From NCBI RefSeq assembly GCF_001908375.1, contig NZ_CP017244.1, forward strand, positions 1,302,001-1,366,000: a DNA stretch of 64,000 nucleotides. Reading direction: 5' to 3'. Below, in pieces: positions 18,167-28,761 of the stretch. Both the position numbers and the translations under genes were made by a program. The notes beneath the pieces are model-generated. The model had not been told where the DNA came from. It did no database searches and was given only the letters and a program-made list of their open reading frames with translations. The DNA comes from Rhizobium etli 8C-3. GTDB taxonomy: Bacteria; Pseudomonadota; Alphaproteobacteria; Rhizobiales; Rhizobiaceae. Numbering within the stretch: the first letter of the stretch is position 1; each line of letters begins with the position of its first letter.

Positions 18167-19870
18167 ATGACCCTCAACGGATGGCTTCAGATCCTGCTTT
18201 ACTGCGGGATTGTCCTCGTGCTCGTCAAACCGCTCGGCGGCTACATGACGCGTGTCTTCAACGGTGAGCGCACGTTCCTCTCGCCGGTCCTCGTTCCGAT
18301 CGAACGGGGGCTCTATGGCATTGCCGGCACCAGCGATCGCGAGGAACAGCATTGGACCTCCTATGCTTTTTCAATGCTGCTTTTCAATTTCCTGGGCGTA
18401 CTCATGCTTTATGGATTGATGCGCTTGCAGGCCGGTCTGCCCTATAACCCCGCCGGCATGGCCTCCGTGCCGCCGGACCTGTCGTTCAACACCGCCGTCA
18501 GCTTCGTCACCAATACGAACTGGCAGAATTACAGCGGCGAAGGCACAATGTCCTACCTTACGCAGATGGCAGGGTTGACGGTTCAGAACTTCGTGTCGGC
18601 GTCAACCGGCATCGCCATCGCCGTCGGTTTGATCCGCGCCTTTGCGCGCGCCTCCGGCAAGGCAATCGGCAATTTCTGGGTCGATATGATCCGCGGCACG
18701 CTCTACGTGCTTCTGCCGCTCTGCATTGTACTGACGCTGATCTATGTTTACCTCGGCGTGCCGCAGACGCTCGGCCCTTACGTCGAAGCGACGACCCTTG
18801 AGGGCGCCAAACAGACGATCGCTGTTGGCCCCGTCGCCTCGCAGCTCGCAATCAAGATGCTCGGCACCAATGGCGGCGGTTTTTTCAATGCCAATTCCGC
18901 CCATCCCTTTGAAAATCCCGATGCCATCTCAAACCTCGTCCAGATGCTGTCGATCTTTGCGATCGGCGCAGCCTTGACCAACGTCTTCGGTCGCATGGTC
19001 GGCAACCAGCGTCAGGGCTGGGCGATCCTTGCCACCATGGGCATCCTGTTCGTCGTCGGCGTTGGCATCACCTACTGGGCAGAGGCCGCCGGCAACCCGC
19101 TGATGCACGCCTTCGGCCTCAATGGCGGCAATATGGAAGGCAAAGAAGTCCGCTTCGGCATTTCGCTCTCCTCGCTCTTTGCGGTCATCACGACTGCCGC
19201 TTCCTGCGGCGCGGTCAATGCCATGCATGGCAGCTTTACGGCACTCGGCGGGCTGGTCCCTCTCGTCAACATGCAGCTCGGCGAGATCATCGTAGGCGGT
19301 GTCGGCGCTGGCTTCTACGGCATCCTGCTCTTCATCATCGTTGCCGTGTTCGTGGCAGGCCTTATGGTCGGCCGCACACCGGAATATCTCGGCAAGAAGA
19401 TCGAAGCCAAGGAAATGAAGATGGCTGTCCTTGCCATTCTCTGCCTGCCTTTGGCGATGCTCGTCTTCACCGCGATTGCCACGGTGCTACCATCCGCCGT
19501 TGCCTCAGTCGGCACGACGGGTCCGCACGGCTTTTCGGAAATCCTCTATGCCTACACGTCGGCAGCAGCAAACAATGGTTCGGCTTTCGGTGGCCTGACG
19601 GGCAATACCCCCTGGTACAACATCACGCTCGGTATCGGCATGCTGATGGGCCGCTTCCTAGTCATCATTCCGGCGCTGGCAATCGCAGGTTCGCTGGTCA
19701 CCAAGAAGACGGTTCCGGCCTCCGCAGGCACCTTCCCGACCGATGGCTTGCTCTTCGTCGGGCTTCTGACGGGCACGATCCTGATCGTCGGTGGCCTCAC
19801 CTTCTTTCCGGCGCTGGCCCTCGGCCCGGTCGTCGAGCACCTGATGATGATCACCGGCCAGGCCTTCTGA
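18167..19870 (+). CDS. kdpA: K+-transporting ATPase subunit KdpA
   Basis: 567 aa, the normal length, with about ten membrane helices. KdpA is the potassium-selective, channel-like subunit of the KdpFABC P-type ATPase. Selectivity-filter repeats are visible, for example [12 protein letters not shown] near residue 110, [19 protein letters not shown] near 230, and [13 protein letters not shown] near 465. The start is the ATG at 18167 after a modest ribosome site. Together with kdpB and kdpC it forms the high-affinity K+ uptake system used at low external potassium. An unusually long gap (185 bp) with a perfect hairpin separates it from kdpB. Confidence 0.96.
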   Translation: MTLNGWLQILLYCGIVLVLVKPLGGYMTRVFNGERTFLSPVLVPIERGLYGIAGTSDREEQHWTSYAFSMLLFNFLGVLMLYGLMRLQAGLPYNPAGMASVPPDLSFNTAVSFVTNTNWQNYSGEGTMSYLTQMAGLTVQNFVSASTGIAIAVGLIRAFARASGKAIGNFWVDMIRGTLYVLLPLCIVLTLIYVYLGVPQTLGPYVEATTLEGAKQTIAVGPVASQLAIKMLGTNGGGFFNANSAHPFENPDAISNLVQMLSIFAIGAALTNVFGRMVGNQRQGWAILATMGILFVVGVGITYWAEAAGNPLMHAFGLNGGNMEGKEVRFGISLSSLFAVITTAASCGAVNAMHGSFTALGGLVPLVNMQLGEIIVGGVGAGFYGILLFIIVAVFVAGLMVGRTPEYLGKKIEAKEMKMAVLAILCLPLAMLVFTAIATVLPSAVASVGTTGPHGFSEILYAYTSAAANNGSAFGGLTGNTPWYNITLGIGMLMGRFLVIIPALAIAGSLVTKKTVPASAGTFPTDGLLFVGLLTGTILIVGGLTFFPALALGPVVEHLMMITGQAF

Positions 19871-19913
19871 GGTGATGTCATGATCCTTCATCACAGGCTC
19901 CGACGTTCTTCAA

Positions 19914-19941
19914 TTCACGTCCCGGTTTGCCGGGACGTGAA
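19914..19941 (+). promoter_or_regulatory. Perfect 12-bp hairpin between kdpA and kdpB
   Basis: TTCACGTCCCGG and its exact reverse complement are separated by a four-base loop (TTTG). No T-run follows, so it is unlikely to be a simple terminator. A weaker 6-bp inverted repeat (GTGATG/CATCAC, 19872-19894) precedes it. In the middle of an operon such a stem may slow RNA decay, set the KdpA:KdpB ratio or be a processing site. Confidence 0.6.
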
Positions 19942-19950
19942 AGCGAGCGG

Positions 19951-20013
19951 ATGACGCGCGCCTCCAACATCATCCTCGTCATCCTCGCCGCCGTTCCAAT
20001 TCTTCACGGCTGA
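19951..20013 (+). CDS. Candidate 20-residue hydrophobic peptide between kdpA and kdpB
   Basis: ATG-initiated frame of 20 codons (MTRASNIILVILAAVPILHG) immediately after the hairpin. It is a short charged start followed by one hydrophobic stretch, which is membrane-peptide-like. The ribosome site is poor (GAAAGCGAGC). It fills part of the otherwise unexplained 185-bp kdpA-kdpB gap. It may be chance. No homolog is known to me. Confidence 0.22.
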   Translation: MTRASNIILVILAAVPILHG

Positions 20014-20055
20014 CCGCCCCAACGGTCACCTTACTCTTTCAAGCTGGAGTCTCTT

Positions 20056-22143
20056 ATGAGCCAGGCAAAGTCAGCGAGCATCGTGGATTCTCGCATCTTC
20101 ATTCCGGCCGTGGGCGCCGCTTTCAAGAAGCTTAACCCGCGCACCCTTGCCAAGAACCCCGTCATGTTTGTCGTGGCCACGGTTTCCGCCCTCACAACGA
20201 TCCTCTTTATCCGCGATCTTGTAGGCAGCGGCTCAGACCTGGGCTTCTCATTCCAGATCAATCTCTGGCTCTGGTTCACGGTGCTCTTTGCGAACTTCGC
20301 GGAGGCTGTCGCCGAGGGCCGCGGCAAGGCGCAGGCCGACTCACTCCGCAAGGCCCGCACGGAGACGCAGGCCAAGCTGCTTACCGACAACAACGGCAGC
20401 GGCTATCGCCTGGTGCCCGGTACGAGCCTCAAGGTCGGCGATCTCGTCCTCGTCGAGGCCGGCGACATCATCCCGTCCGACGGCGAAGTCGTCGAAGGTG
20501 TAGCCTCGGTCAACGAAGCCGCCATCACGGGCGAGTCTGCCCCGGTCATCCGCGAATCCGGCGGCGACCGCTCGGCTGTTACCGGTGGCACGCAGGTGCT
20601 TTCCGACTGGATCCGTGTTCGCATCACGGCGGCTGCCGGATCGACCTTCCTTGATCGCATGATCTCGCTTGTCGAAGGTGCGCAACGCCAGAAGACACCG
20701 AACGAGATCGCGCTCAATATCCTGCTCGCGGGCATGACGCTGATCTTCGTTCTTGCCACCGCGACGATCCCGAGCTTTGCGATCTATGCCGGCGGCTCGA
20801 TCCCGGTCATCATCCTCGTTGCACTCTTCGTGACATTGATCCCGACGACGATCGGCGCCCTGCTCTCGGCGATCGGAATTGCCGGCATGGACCGCCTCGT
20901 CCGCTTCAACGTGCTGGCCATGTCCGGCCGCGCCGTCGAAGCCGCCGGCGATGTGGACACGCTTTTGCTCGACAAGACCGGCACGATCACCCTCGGCAAC
21001 CGTCAGGCGACCGCATTCCATCCAGTCGGCGGCGTTTCCGAAGAGGAGCTTGCCGATGCAGCCCAGCTCGCTTCGCTTGCCGACGAAACGCCCGAAGGTC
21101 GCTCGATCGTCGTGCTCGCCAAGGAAAAGTACGCAATCCGCGGCCGGGAGATGGCGAACCTGAAGGCAAATTTCGTGCCCTTCACTGCCCAGACCCGCAT
21201 GAGCGGCGTCGACCTCGAGGCCTCGTCAATACGCAAGGGCGCAGTCGACGCAGTGCTTTCCTATGTCGGCTCAAGCTCTGCGTCCATCTCGGGCACGGCT
21301 TCGGTCGCCATTCGAAACAAAAGCGACGTGGTGAGGGAGCTGCAGGCAATTGCCGACCAGATTGCCAAGGCCGGCGGCACGCCGCTCGCCGTCGCCCGCA
21401 ACGGCCGTCTGCTTGGCGTCATCCAGCTCAAGGATATTGTCAAGGGCGGCATCCGCGAACGCTTCGCCGAATTGCGTCGCATGGGTATCCGCACAGTGAT
21501 GATCACCGGCGACAATCCGATGACCGCTGCTGCAATCGCCGCAGAAGCCGGCGTTGACGATTTTCTGGCACAGGCAACGCCGGAGAACAAGCTGACACTG
21601 ATCCGCCAGGAGCAGGCGAAAGGCAAGCTCGTCGCCATGTGCGGCGATGGCACCAACGACGCACCAGCCCTTGCCCAGGCCGATGTCGGTGTTGCGATGA
21701 ATACCGGCACGGTCGCCGCCCGTGAGGCAGGCAATATGGTCGACCTCGACAGCGATCCGACGAAGCTCATCGAGATCGTCGAAATCGGCAAGCAGCTGTT
21801 GATGACCCGCGGCGCGCTGACGACCTTTTCGATCGCCAACGATATCGCCAAGTACTTCGCCATCATCCCGGCGATGTTCTTGACCTTCTATCCGCAGCTT
21901 TCCGCACTGAACGTCATGGGTCTGTCGTCGCCGCAAAGCGCTATCCTGTCGGCAATCATCTTCAATGCGCTGATCATCATTGCGTTGATCCCCTTGTCGC
22001 TCAAAGGCGTGCGCTACCGTCCGATTGGTGCCGGCGCGCTGCTTTCGCGCAACCTTTTGATCTATGGACTTGGCGGTATCGTCGTCCCCTTCGTCGGCAT
22101 CAAGGCGATCGACATGCTGATCTCTGCTGCCCACCTCGCCTAA
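20056..22143 (+). CDS. kdpB: K+-transporting P-type ATPase subunit KdpB
   Basis: 695 aa catalytic subunit of the Kdp pump. It shows the actuator loop TGES ([10 protein letters not shown]), the phosphorylation site DKTGTIT with Asp306, the nucleotide-domain motifs (for example KGAVDAV), and the hinge [19 protein letters not shown]. Seven membrane helices are expected, with the Lys/Asp region near the C-terminal third. ATP hydrolysis here is coupled to K+ movement through KdpA. It begins after the hairpin-containing spacer and is 12 bp from kdpC. Confidence 0.97.
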   Translation: MSQAKSASIVDSRIFIPAVGAAFKKLNPRTLAKNPVMFVVATVSALTTILFIRDLVGSGSDLGFSFQINLWLWFTVLFANFAEAVAEGRGKAQADSLRKARTETQAKLLTDNNGSGYRLVPGTSLKVGDLVLVEAGDIIPSDGEVVEGVASVNEAAITGESAPVIRESGGDRSAVTGGTQVLSDWIRVRITAAAGSTFLDRMISLVEGAQRQKTPNEIALNILLAGMTLIFVLATATIPSFAIYAGGSIPVIILVALFVTLIPTTIGALLSAIGIAGMDRLVRFNVLAMSGRAVEAAGDVDTLLLDKTGTITLGNRQATAFHPVGGVSEEELADAAQLASLADETPEGRSIVVLAKEKYAIRGREMANLKANFVPFTAQTRMSGVDLEASSIRKGAVDAVLSYVGSSSASISGTASVAIRNKSDVVRELQAIADQIAKAGGTPLAVARNGRLLGVIQLKDIVKGGIRERFAELRRMGIRTVMITGDNPMTAAAIAAEAGVDDFLAQATPENKLTLIRQEQAKGKLVAMCGDGTNDAPALAQADVGVAMNTGTVAAREAGNMVDLDSDPTKLIEIVEIGKQLLMTRGALTTFSIANDIAKYFAIIPAMFLTFYPQLSALNVMGLSSPQSAILSAIIFNALIIIALIPLSLKGVRYRPIGAGALLSRNLLIYGLGGIVVPFVGIKAIDMLISAAHLA

Positions 22144-22155
22144 GGAGTACGAGCA

Positions 22156-22725
22156 ATGTTGAAACAACTTCGTCCGGCAATCGTCATGATCCTTGCCACC
22201 ACGGCCATCACCGGCCTGCTTTACCCACTCGCCATGACAGGCGCTGCGCAAGCACTCTTTTCGGCGCAGGCAAACGGCAGCCTGGTCGAGAAAGACGGCC
22301 AGATTATCGGATCGGCGCTGATCGGCCAGGCCTTTACCACAGACAAATATTTCCACGGCCGTCCTTCGGCGGCAGGCGACGGCTACAATGCGGCAAGCTC
22401 CAGCGGTTCGAACCTTGGCCCTACCAGCCGAAAGCTGATCGACCGCGTGAAGGCCGACTACGAAGCGGCCAAGGCCATCAACCCTGGTGCAGAGGTCCCG
22501 ATCGATCTCGTGACCGCCTCCGGAAGCGGGCTTGACCCGGATATCTCGCCGGAAGCGGCTTACTTCCAGGTGCCGCGCGTCGCCAAGGCTCGCGACATGG
22601 ACGAGGCCGCGGTGAAAGCCCTGGTAGACAGCGTCCTTCGCAATCGTGAACTCGGCATCCTTGGCGAACCCACCGTCAATGTGCTGGCATTGAACCTGTC
22701 CCTTGATGCTTCTATGACTGAGTAA
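22156..22725 (+). CDS. kdpC: K+-transporting ATPase subunit KdpC
   Basis: 189 aa, one N-terminal membrane anchor (about residues 10-32) and a soluble periplasmic domain. Family hallmarks include [26 protein letters not shown], and the C-terminal [17 protein letters not shown]. KdpC stabilises the KdpAB complex and raises nucleotide affinity. It is preceded by AAGGAG and directly follows kdpB. Confidence 0.96.
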   Translation: MLKQLRPAIVMILATTAITGLLYPLAMTGAAQALFSAQANGSLVEKDGQIIGSALIGQAFTTDKYFHGRPSAAGDGYNAASSSGSNLGPTSRKLIDRVKADYEAAKAINPGAEVPIDLVTASGSGLDPDISPEAAYFQVPRVAKARDMDEAAVKALVDSVLRNRELGILGEPTVNVLALNLSLDASMTE

Positions 22726-22788
22726 AGGCTGAGGGCCCCGGCACTCACTTGAGCGGGCCGGGCCTGGCTTTGAGGAAAGACGACACAC

Positions 22789-25497
22789 ATGCCGGACGAC
22801 AGAAGCGACCGGGCCCCAAGGCCCTCGCCGGACGCGCTTCTCGAGAAGGCGCGGGCCGAAACGCGCGGACGGCTGAAGATATTTCTCGGCGCCGCCCCTG
22901 GCGTCGGCAAGACTTATGAAATGCTGGTTTCCGGACGGGCAAAGCTTGCAGACGGCATCGACGTCGTTGTTGGGGTCGTCGAGACTCACGGCCGCAAGGA
23001 AACGCAGGCGCTGCTCGACGGCTTCAGTATCGTTCCGCGGGCGAAGGTCCAGTATAAGGGCCACACCCTGGAGGAGATGGATCTCGACGCCATCCTCGCC
23101 CGCAATCCGGATCTCGTCCTCGTCGATGAGCTCGCCCATACGAACGCAGAAGGCAGCCGCCACCCGAAACGTTATCTCGATGTCAGGGAGCTGCTGGACC
23201 GCGGCATCGATGTCTATACGACGTTGAATATCCAGCACGTCGAGAGCTTGAACGACGTCGTGTCGCAGATCACCCGTATCCGCGTTCGCGAGACCGTACC
23301 CGACTCGGTGATCGACATGGCTGACGATGTCGAGATCATCGATCTGACGCCCGACGACCTGATCAAACGCCTGCACGACGGCAAGGTCTATGTGCCGAAA
23401 ACGGCCGAGCGCGCGCTGAGCAACTATTTCACGCCAGGAAATCTGACGGCGCTTCGCGAACTCGCATTGCGCAAGACCGCACAGCGCGTCGACGACCAAC
23501 TCGTCAGCCATATGCAGGCGCATGCCATCTCCGGTCCCTGGGCAGCCGGCGAGCGTGTGCTCGTTTCGATCGATCACCATCGGCGATCAGCCTCGCTGGT
23601 GCGTTATGCTACGCGCATGGCTTCGCCACTGCGCGCGCCGTGGTCAGCGGTCTATATCGAAACCAATCAGTCGATCAGTTTGACAGAAGAACAGCGCGAT
23701 ACGATCGCTGCCACGCTAAGGCTCGCCGAGCGGTTAGGCGGCGAGGCTCTCACGCTTCCCGGCCGAGGGGTCGCCGAGGAATTGCTTCGCCACGCAGGCG
23801 CCAACAACGTAACACATATTGTCGTCGGGTCCCCAGAGAAGGCGACATGGCGCCAATGGTTTCAGCACTCGCCGGTCGACGAGCTGATCCGGGGCGCCGG
23901 TGATATCAGCGTTCACGTCATCTCCGGCAACGAGAAGGACGGCAATGAAGGTCGCGGCGTCAAGCCGGCACCCGCATTGCCGGCCTTCAACATCAGGGCC
24001 TATCTACTTGCAACGATCTACGTTGCGGCAGCACTCGCCTTCAGCACGGTGCTCGATCAGGTTCTGGATGTACGCAACCTTGCTCTTGTCTTCCTGATGG
24101 CCGTGCTCACCTCCGCCGTACTCCACGGCTTGCGACCGGCGCTCTACAGCTGCATTTTGGGCGCACTTGCCTTCAACTTCTTCTTCCTGCCGCCGCGTTT
24201 CACCCTGACGATCAGCGACCCCGAAAGCGTGGTCGCCTTCTTCTTCTTCATCGGCGTTGCCGTGATTGCGAGCAATCTCACAGCGACTGTTCAGCGCCAG
24301 GCAGCGGCCGCTCGCCAGCGTGCGCGCACCACCGAGGACCTTTATCTTTTTTCCCGCAAGCTCGCGAGCACCGGCACGCTCGACGATGTACTGTGGGCAA
24401 CGGCCTTTCAGATCGCCTCGATGCTCAAGGTGCGGGTCGTCCTGCTCCTGCCCGAAGCCGATACGATCGCAGTCAAGGCTGGATACCCGCCCGACGATAC
24501 GCTGGACGATGCCGACATCGCCGCAGCACGCTGGGCCTGGGAACACAACCACGCCGCCGGGCGCGGCGCCGATACGCTCCCCGGCGCCAAGCGCCTTTAT
24601 GTGCCGCTTAGAACCGGGCGCACAGCCGTCGGCGTCATCGGTCTCGATAGCGATCGCCGCGACGGCCCGCTCTTTACACCCGAACAGCAGCGGCTCCTGG
24701 ATGCGCTTGCCGATCAGGCAGCACTGGCCATCGAGCGCATACAGCTTGTGGCCGATGTCGATCGCGCCAAGCTTGCCGCCGAAGCCGATCGCCTGCGCTC
24801 TGCCTTGCTGACATCGATCTCGCACGATCTGAAGACCCCGCTCGCAGCAATTCTCGGCGCCGCCGGCACGCTGCGCAACTATTTCGGTTCCATGCCGATG
24901 GAGGACCGAAACGACCTTCTGGCGACGGTCGTCGATGAATCCGAACGGCTGAACCGGTTCATCGCCAACCTGCTCGACATGACGAAAATCGAATCCGGAG
25001 CCATGGAGGCGAACTATGGTCTGCACTATCCCGGCGACATTGCCGGCAGCGCACTGAGGCGGGCCGCCAAGATCCTTGAGCGTCATAAGCCTGAGATGAT
25101 CATGTCGGCTGACCTGCCGATGGTGCGCGTCGATCCGGTGCTGTTCGAACAGGCGCTCTTCAACCTGCTCGACAATGCAGCTAAATATGCACCCGAAGGT
25201 TCGGCGATCCGCATCGAGGGATGGTCCGACGCCGGAGAGGTCGTCATTCAGGTCGCCGACGAGGGCCCCGGCATTCCACCCGCTGACCTGACGCGCATCT
25301 TCGACACCTTCTACCGCTTCCGCAAGGGCGATCAGGTGCGCGCCGGAACGGGCCTTGGCCTTTCCATCTGCCGCGGTTTCATAGAAGCGATGGGCGGCAC
25401 GATCTTCGCCGGAAACCGCAAGGACCGCTCCGGTGCCATCTTTACCATCCGCATGCCAAAACCCAATGACATTCCAAAACTGGACGAACTCAAATGA
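22789..25497 (+). CDS. kdpD: Potassium-responsive sensor histidine kinase KdpD
   Basis: 902 aa, normal length. The N-terminal KdpD domain has Walker A GAAPGVGKT (34-42) and a Walker B-like DLVLVDELAHTN. A universal-stress-protein-like domain follows (about 245-370), then four membrane helices (about 400-500), a GAF domain, a HisKA domain with phospho-acceptor His679 (SISHDLKTP), and a HATPase domain with N, G1 and G2 boxes (LDNAAKYA, DEGPGIP, GTGLGLSI). It senses low K+ or ionic strength and phosphorylates KdpE. Its stop overlaps the kdpE start (ATGA, 25494-25497). A broken ptsN-like gene downstream is notable because PtsN proteins are known KdpD partners. Confidence 0.96.
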   Translation: MPDDRSDRAPRPSPDALLEKARAETRGRLKIFLGAAPGVGKTYEMLVSGRAKLADGIDVVVGVVETHGRKETQALLDGFSIVPRAKVQYKGHTLEEMDLDAILARNPDLVLVDELAHTNAEGSRHPKRYLDVRELLDRGIDVYTTLNIQHVESLNDVVSQITRIRVRETVPDSVIDMADDVEIIDLTPDDLIKRLHDGKVYVPKTAERALSNYFTPGNLTALRELALRKTAQRVDDQLVSHMQAHAISGPWAAGERVLVSIDHHRRSASLVRYATRMASPLRAPWSAVYIETNQSISLTEEQRDTIAATLRLAERLGGEALTLPGRGVAEELLRHAGANNVTHIVVGSPEKATWRQWFQHSPVDELIRGAGDISVHVISGNEKDGNEGRGVKPAPALPAFNIRAYLLATIYVAAALAFSTVLDQVLDVRNLALVFLMAVLTSAVLHGLRPALYSCILGALAFNFFFLPPRFTLTISDPESVVAFFFFIGVAVIASNLTATVQRQAAAARQRARTTEDLYLFSRKLASTGTLDDVLWATAFQIASMLKVRVVLLLPEADTIAVKAGYPPDDTLDDADIAAARWAWEHNHAAGRGADTLPGAKRLYVPLRTGRTAVGVIGLDSDRRDGPLFTPEQQRLLDALADQAALAIERIQLVADVDRAKLAAEADRLRSALLTSISHDLKTPLAAILGAAGTLRNYFGSMPMEDRNDLLATVVDESERLNRFIANLLDMTKIESGAMEANYGLHYPGDIAGSALRRAAKILERHKPEMIMSADLPMVRVDPVLFEQALFNLLDNAAKYAPEGSAIRIEGWSDAGEVVIQVADEGPGIPPADLTRIFDTFYRFRKGDQVRAGTGLGLSICRGFIEAMGGTIFAGNRKDRSGAIFTIRMPKPNDIPKLDELK

Positions 25498-26186
25498 CCG
25501 GTTCAGCCGTGAAAATTCTGGTCGTCGACGACGAACCGCCGATCCGTAAACTTCTTCGTGTCGGGCTCAGCGCACAGGGCTACGAGGTTCAAGAGGCGCC
25601 GAATGCCGCCAGCGCCCACCAGGCGGTAAAGGATCGTGAGCCGGATCTCATCGTTCTGGACCTCGGCCTTCCCGACAAGCCTGGCCATGATCTGCTGCGC
25701 GAATGGCGCGAGGACGGTCTTTCGATGCCCGTCGTCATTCTTTCCAGCCGCACCGACGAAGCGGGCATTGTCAAGGCGCTTGAAACCGGTGCCGACGACT
25801 ACGTGACGAAACCCTTCGGCATCAATGAGCTCGGGGCCCGCATTCGCGTGGCGCTCCGCCATCGGCTGCAACAGCAGGGAGAAAAGGCAATCTTCCAGAC
25901 GGGCGGTCTTTCCATCGATCTCGTCAAGCGGATCGTCAAGCGGGACGACAAGGAGATCAAGCTGTCTCCGAAGGAATACGATATCCTGCGCGTCCTTGCC
26001 CAGCATGCTGGCAAGGTGCTGACGCATCAGTTCCTCCTGAAACAGGTCTGGGGGCCGGCTGCCGACGTTCAGTATCTGCGCGTCTACGTCCGCCAGTTGC
26101 GGCAAAAGGTGGAGCAGATTCCGGACCAGCCGCAATACATCACCACCGAGACCGGCGTCGGCTATCGGCTCAGGGAGCCGGATTGA
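25494..26186 (+). CDS. kdpE: Response regulator KdpE (OmpR family)
   Basis: 230 aa. The receiver domain has the acidic pair DDE at 12-14, phosphorylated Asp56 (VLDLGLPD), the switch Ser/Thr region (LSSRTDE) and Lys in VTKPFG. A winged-helix DNA-binding domain (about 130-228) ends VGYRLREPD. It activates kdpFABC when phosphorylated by KdpD. The four-base overlap with kdpD indicates coupled translation. The gene ends the intact kdp operon. Confidence 0.96.
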   Translation: MTGSAVKILVVDDEPPIRKLLRVGLSAQGYEVQEAPNAASAHQAVKDREPDLIVLDLGLPDKPGHDLLREWREDGLSMPVVILSSRTDEAGIVKALETGADDYVTKPFGINELGARIRVALRHRLQQQGEKAIFQTGGLSIDLVKRIVKRDDKEIKLSPKEYDILRVLAQHAGKVLTHQFLLKQVWGPAADVQYLRVYVRQLRQKVEQIPDQPQYITTETGVGYRLREPD

Positions 26187-26219
26187 GTTCCGGCATCTTA
26201 CCAGCCGATACGCAAAGAC

Positions 26220-26698
26220 ATGAAGCTCGCAGACATCAACCGGCCGGAGCACCTTCATCGGCGTTTCCGTGACGACGAAGCGGCGCGCGCTGCAAAACCT
26301 CGCCGAAAAAGCCGGCAATGCGTTTGACATTGGGGATTAGACGATCCTCCAGGTGCTGGAAGCCGTGAACCCTTTGCTCAAAAGGCATCGTCAATGGCAT
26401 TGCCGAACCACATGCCGGCGATTGCCGGCATGACGAGCCCGCGCGGCCTTCCGGTCGCTTCGCCCAGTAGCTGGAGGAGGCGATCGAAGATCTGCCGACC
26501 GAAATCGGCTTATTGCTGCATTTTGGTGAAAGCAACCCTGGTAAGTGTCTCAGCGTGCCTGCCGCCATGGCGCGACCCCTGCAATCGGAAGGCGTCCTTC
26601 AGTCGATGCATGAGGCGATAAACGCGTTGCGTTCTATCCGCGTTTCATGGGAGATTCACGGGCGAGCGCGGCTTGAGCGCCGCGCTTGTGTTTGTTGA
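26220..26698 (+). pseudogene. Broken ptsN-like gene (PTS EIIA-Ntr family) downstream of kdpDE
   Basis: Stitching frames gives an EIIA-type protein. An ATG at 26220 starts MKLADINRPEHL. After a one-base shift come FIGVSVTTKRRALQNLAEKA and a stop (26338-26340). A further frame holds GIVNGIAEPHA with the EIIA phosphorylatable His (codon at 26411). After a TAG at 26468 the C-terminal part follows (LEEAIEDLPTEIGLLLHF, GESNPGKCLSVPAAMARPL). At least two frame changes and two nonsense codons rule out a functional product. It starts 33 bp after kdpE on the same strand, so it was probably the last gene of the operon. The family call rests on the PHA motif, the TKRRALQ helix and the overall order. Confidence 0.65.
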
Positions 26699-26869
26699 GC
26701 CTGGCTTGAAAGCGTGTTGCAGGCGGGGCGGGCTGAGGTCGGCACGTCCGTTTCAATTTTGCTGGTGGAATGGGATGGGTTTCTAAAAGCACACGAGGAA
26801 CCGGAAGAACTTTCGTTTTCGTTATACGACCAAGTTGATAGAGTTTACTCAGAACGAAGGAGATCCCCC

Positions 26870-27895
26870 ATGCCGTCAATACGGATGACCCGATTCCTCG
26901 CGGCCGCTGTCTTCGCAAGCAGCGTCGCAATCGGCGCCACTGCCCCGGTTTTCGCCGATCAGACGCTTCTTAACGTGTCTTACGATCCAACGCGTGAATT
27001 GTATAAGGATTTCAACGCTGCCTTTGCCGCGAAGTGGGAGAAGGACACCGGCGAGACGGTCACGATCCAGACGTCCCATGGCGGTTCAGGCGCCCAGGCG
27101 CGTTCCGTCATCGACGGTCTTGACGCCGACGTCGTGACCCTCGCACTCGAAGGCGACATCGATGCGATCGCCAGCAAGACCGGCAAGATCCCAGCCGACT
27201 GGAAATCCAGATTCCCGAATAATTCGGCGCCCTACACATCCACCATCGTTTTTCTGGTTCGCAAGGGCAATCCGAAGGGTATCAAGGACTGGGGCGACCT
27301 GACCAAGGATGACGTTCAGGTTATCACGCCGAACCCGAAGACTTCGGGCGGCGCGCGCTGGAATTTCCTCGCCGCCTGGGCATGGGCAAAGCAGGCAAAC
27401 GGCGGTGACGAAACCAAAGCGCAGGATTTCGTAACGAAGCTCCTGCAGCACGTTCCCGTTCTCGATACCGGAGCTCGCGGCGCAACGACGACCTTTGTCC
27501 AGCGTGGCCTGGGCGATGTTCTGCTTGCCTGGGAAAACGAAGCCTACCTCTCCTTGGAGGAGCTCGGGCCGGACCAGTTCGAAATCGTTACTCCGACCTT
27601 GTCCATCCGCGCCGATCCACCGATTGCGGTGGTCGACGGCAATGTCGATCAGAAGGGCACGCGCAAGCTTGCCGAAGCCTATCTCAACTATCTTTACTCC
27701 GACGAAGGCCAAAAGATCGCTGCAAAGCACTTCTACCGCCCGAGCAGGCCGGAGGTCGCCGACAAGGCAGACATCGACCGCTTCCAGAAGCTGAAGCTCG
27801 CCACCATCGACGACTTCGGCGGCTGGAAGGCAGCACAGCCGAAATTCTTCGGTGATGGCGGCGTATTTGACCAAATCTACAAGCCGGCCCAATAA
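26870..27895 (+). CDS. sbp: Periplasmic sulfate-binding protein Sbp
   Basis: 341 aa with a Sec signal (hydrophobic core about residues 8-25, cut after VFA). The mature part begins [15 protein letters not shown], followed by [38 protein letters not shown] and [13 protein letters not shown], all hallmarks of Sbp/CysP. It delivers sulfate (or thiosulfate) to CysTWA, encoded next. The ATG at 26870 follows GAAGGAGATC. A second in-frame ATG five codons later is possible. The 170 bp upstream is AT-richer than its surroundings and must hold the promoter, but no certain box was recognised. Confidence 0.94.
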   Translation: MPSIRMTRFLAAAVFASSVAIGATAPVFADQTLLNVSYDPTRELYKDFNAAFAAKWEKDTGETVTIQTSHGGSGAQARSVIDGLDADVVTLALEGDIDAIASKTGKIPADWKSRFPNNSAPYTSTIVFLVRKGNPKGIKDWGDLTKDDVQVITPNPKTSGGARWNFLAAWAWAKQANGGDETKAQDFVTKLLQHVPVLDTGARGATTTFVQRGLGDVLLAWENEAYLSLEELGPDQFEIVTPTLSIRADPPIAVVDGNVDQKGTRKLAEAYLNYLYSDEGQKIAAKHFYRPSRPEVADKADIDRFQKLKLATIDDFGGWKAAQPKFFGDGGVFDQIYKPAQ

Positions 27896-27903
27896 TACCT
27901 CGC

Positions 27904-28761
27904 ATGAAAGCACATAGCCCCACGCGGTGGCGGTTCAAACGGCCGAGCGTCATTCCAGGCTTTGGAATGGCGCTCGGCCTTACCTTGACCTGGCTCACCC
28001 TTTTGATCCTCATCCCCCTGTCAGGTCTCGCCTGGCGTTCGAGCGAACTCGGCTGGGACAAGTTCTCGCAAATTGCGTTCGATCCGCGAACGCTGAGCGC
28101 ACTTCGCATCAGCTTCGGCGCCGCCTTTGTCGCGGCCTGTGTCAACGCCGTTTTCGGTGTCGTCCTTGCGTGGGTGTTGGTGCGGTACCGTTTTGCCGGC
28201 AAGCGGATAATCGATGCTATGGTCGATCTGCCTTTTGCGCTGCCGACCGCAGTTGCCGGTATCGCTCTGACGACGCTCTACGCGCCGAACGGCTGGATAG
28301 GCCAGTTCCTGACGCCGCTTGGCATCAGGATAGCCTTTACACCGGTCGGCATCGTCGTTGCCCTCGTCTTTGTCGGCCTGCCTTTCGTCGTACGCACCGT
28401 GCAGCCGGTGATGGAAGAGATCGACAAGGAGGTGGAGGAAGCTGCCGCAACGCTTGGTGCCAATCGTTTCCAGACGATCTTCCGTGTCCTTCTTCCAGCA
28501 CTCGCGCCTGCCGTGTTGACAGGCTTTGCATTGGCCTTTGCACGCGGGGTCGGCGAATATGGCTCGGTCATCTTCATCGCCGGCAACTTGCCGTTCAAGT
28601 CAGAGATTGCGCCGCTTTTGATCGTCATCAAGCTGGAAGAATACAACTACGCGGCCGCGACAGGCATTGCGGCAGTCATGCTGATCATCTCTTTCATCAT
28701 GCTGCTCGTGATCAATCTCATCCAGAGCTGGAGCAGGCGGAGGTACGGTAATGGCATCTGA
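27904..28761 (+). CDS. cysT: Sulfate ABC transporter permease CysT (CysU)
   Basis: 285 aa, six-helix inner-membrane permease. It contains the conserved [19 protein letters not shown], the EAA loop ([23 protein letters not shown]) and [19 protein letters not shown] typical of CysT. The gene starts 8 bp after sbp and overlaps cysW by 11 bp. It makes the pore together with CysW. Confidence 0.94.
   Translation: MKAHSPTRWRFKRPSVIPGFGMALGLTLTWLTLLILIPLSGLAWRSSELGWDKFSQIAFDPRTLSALRISFGAAFVAACVNAVFGVVLAWVLVRYRFAGKRIIDAMVDLPFALPTAVAGIALTTLYAPNGWIGQFLTPLGIRIAFTPVGIVVALVFVGLPFVVRTVQPVMEEIDKEVEEAAATLGANRFQTIFRVLLPALAPAVLTGFALAFARGVGEYGSVIFIAGNLPFKSEIAPLLIVIKLEEYNYAAATGIAAVMLIISFIMLLVINLIQSWSRRRYGNGI

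Noticed and set aside
21271..23580. 769-codon open frame on the minus strand opposite kdpB-kdpC-kdpD
   Set aside because: Antisense shadow of three certain genes. Its translation is rich in Arg, Asp, Val and Gln with no motif, as expected from GC-rich third positions read backwards.
26805..26845. GGAAC...CGTT element upstream of sbp as an EcfG promoter
   Set aside because: Spacing between the boxes is 18 bp rather than 16-17, and sulfate importers are not expected in that regulon.
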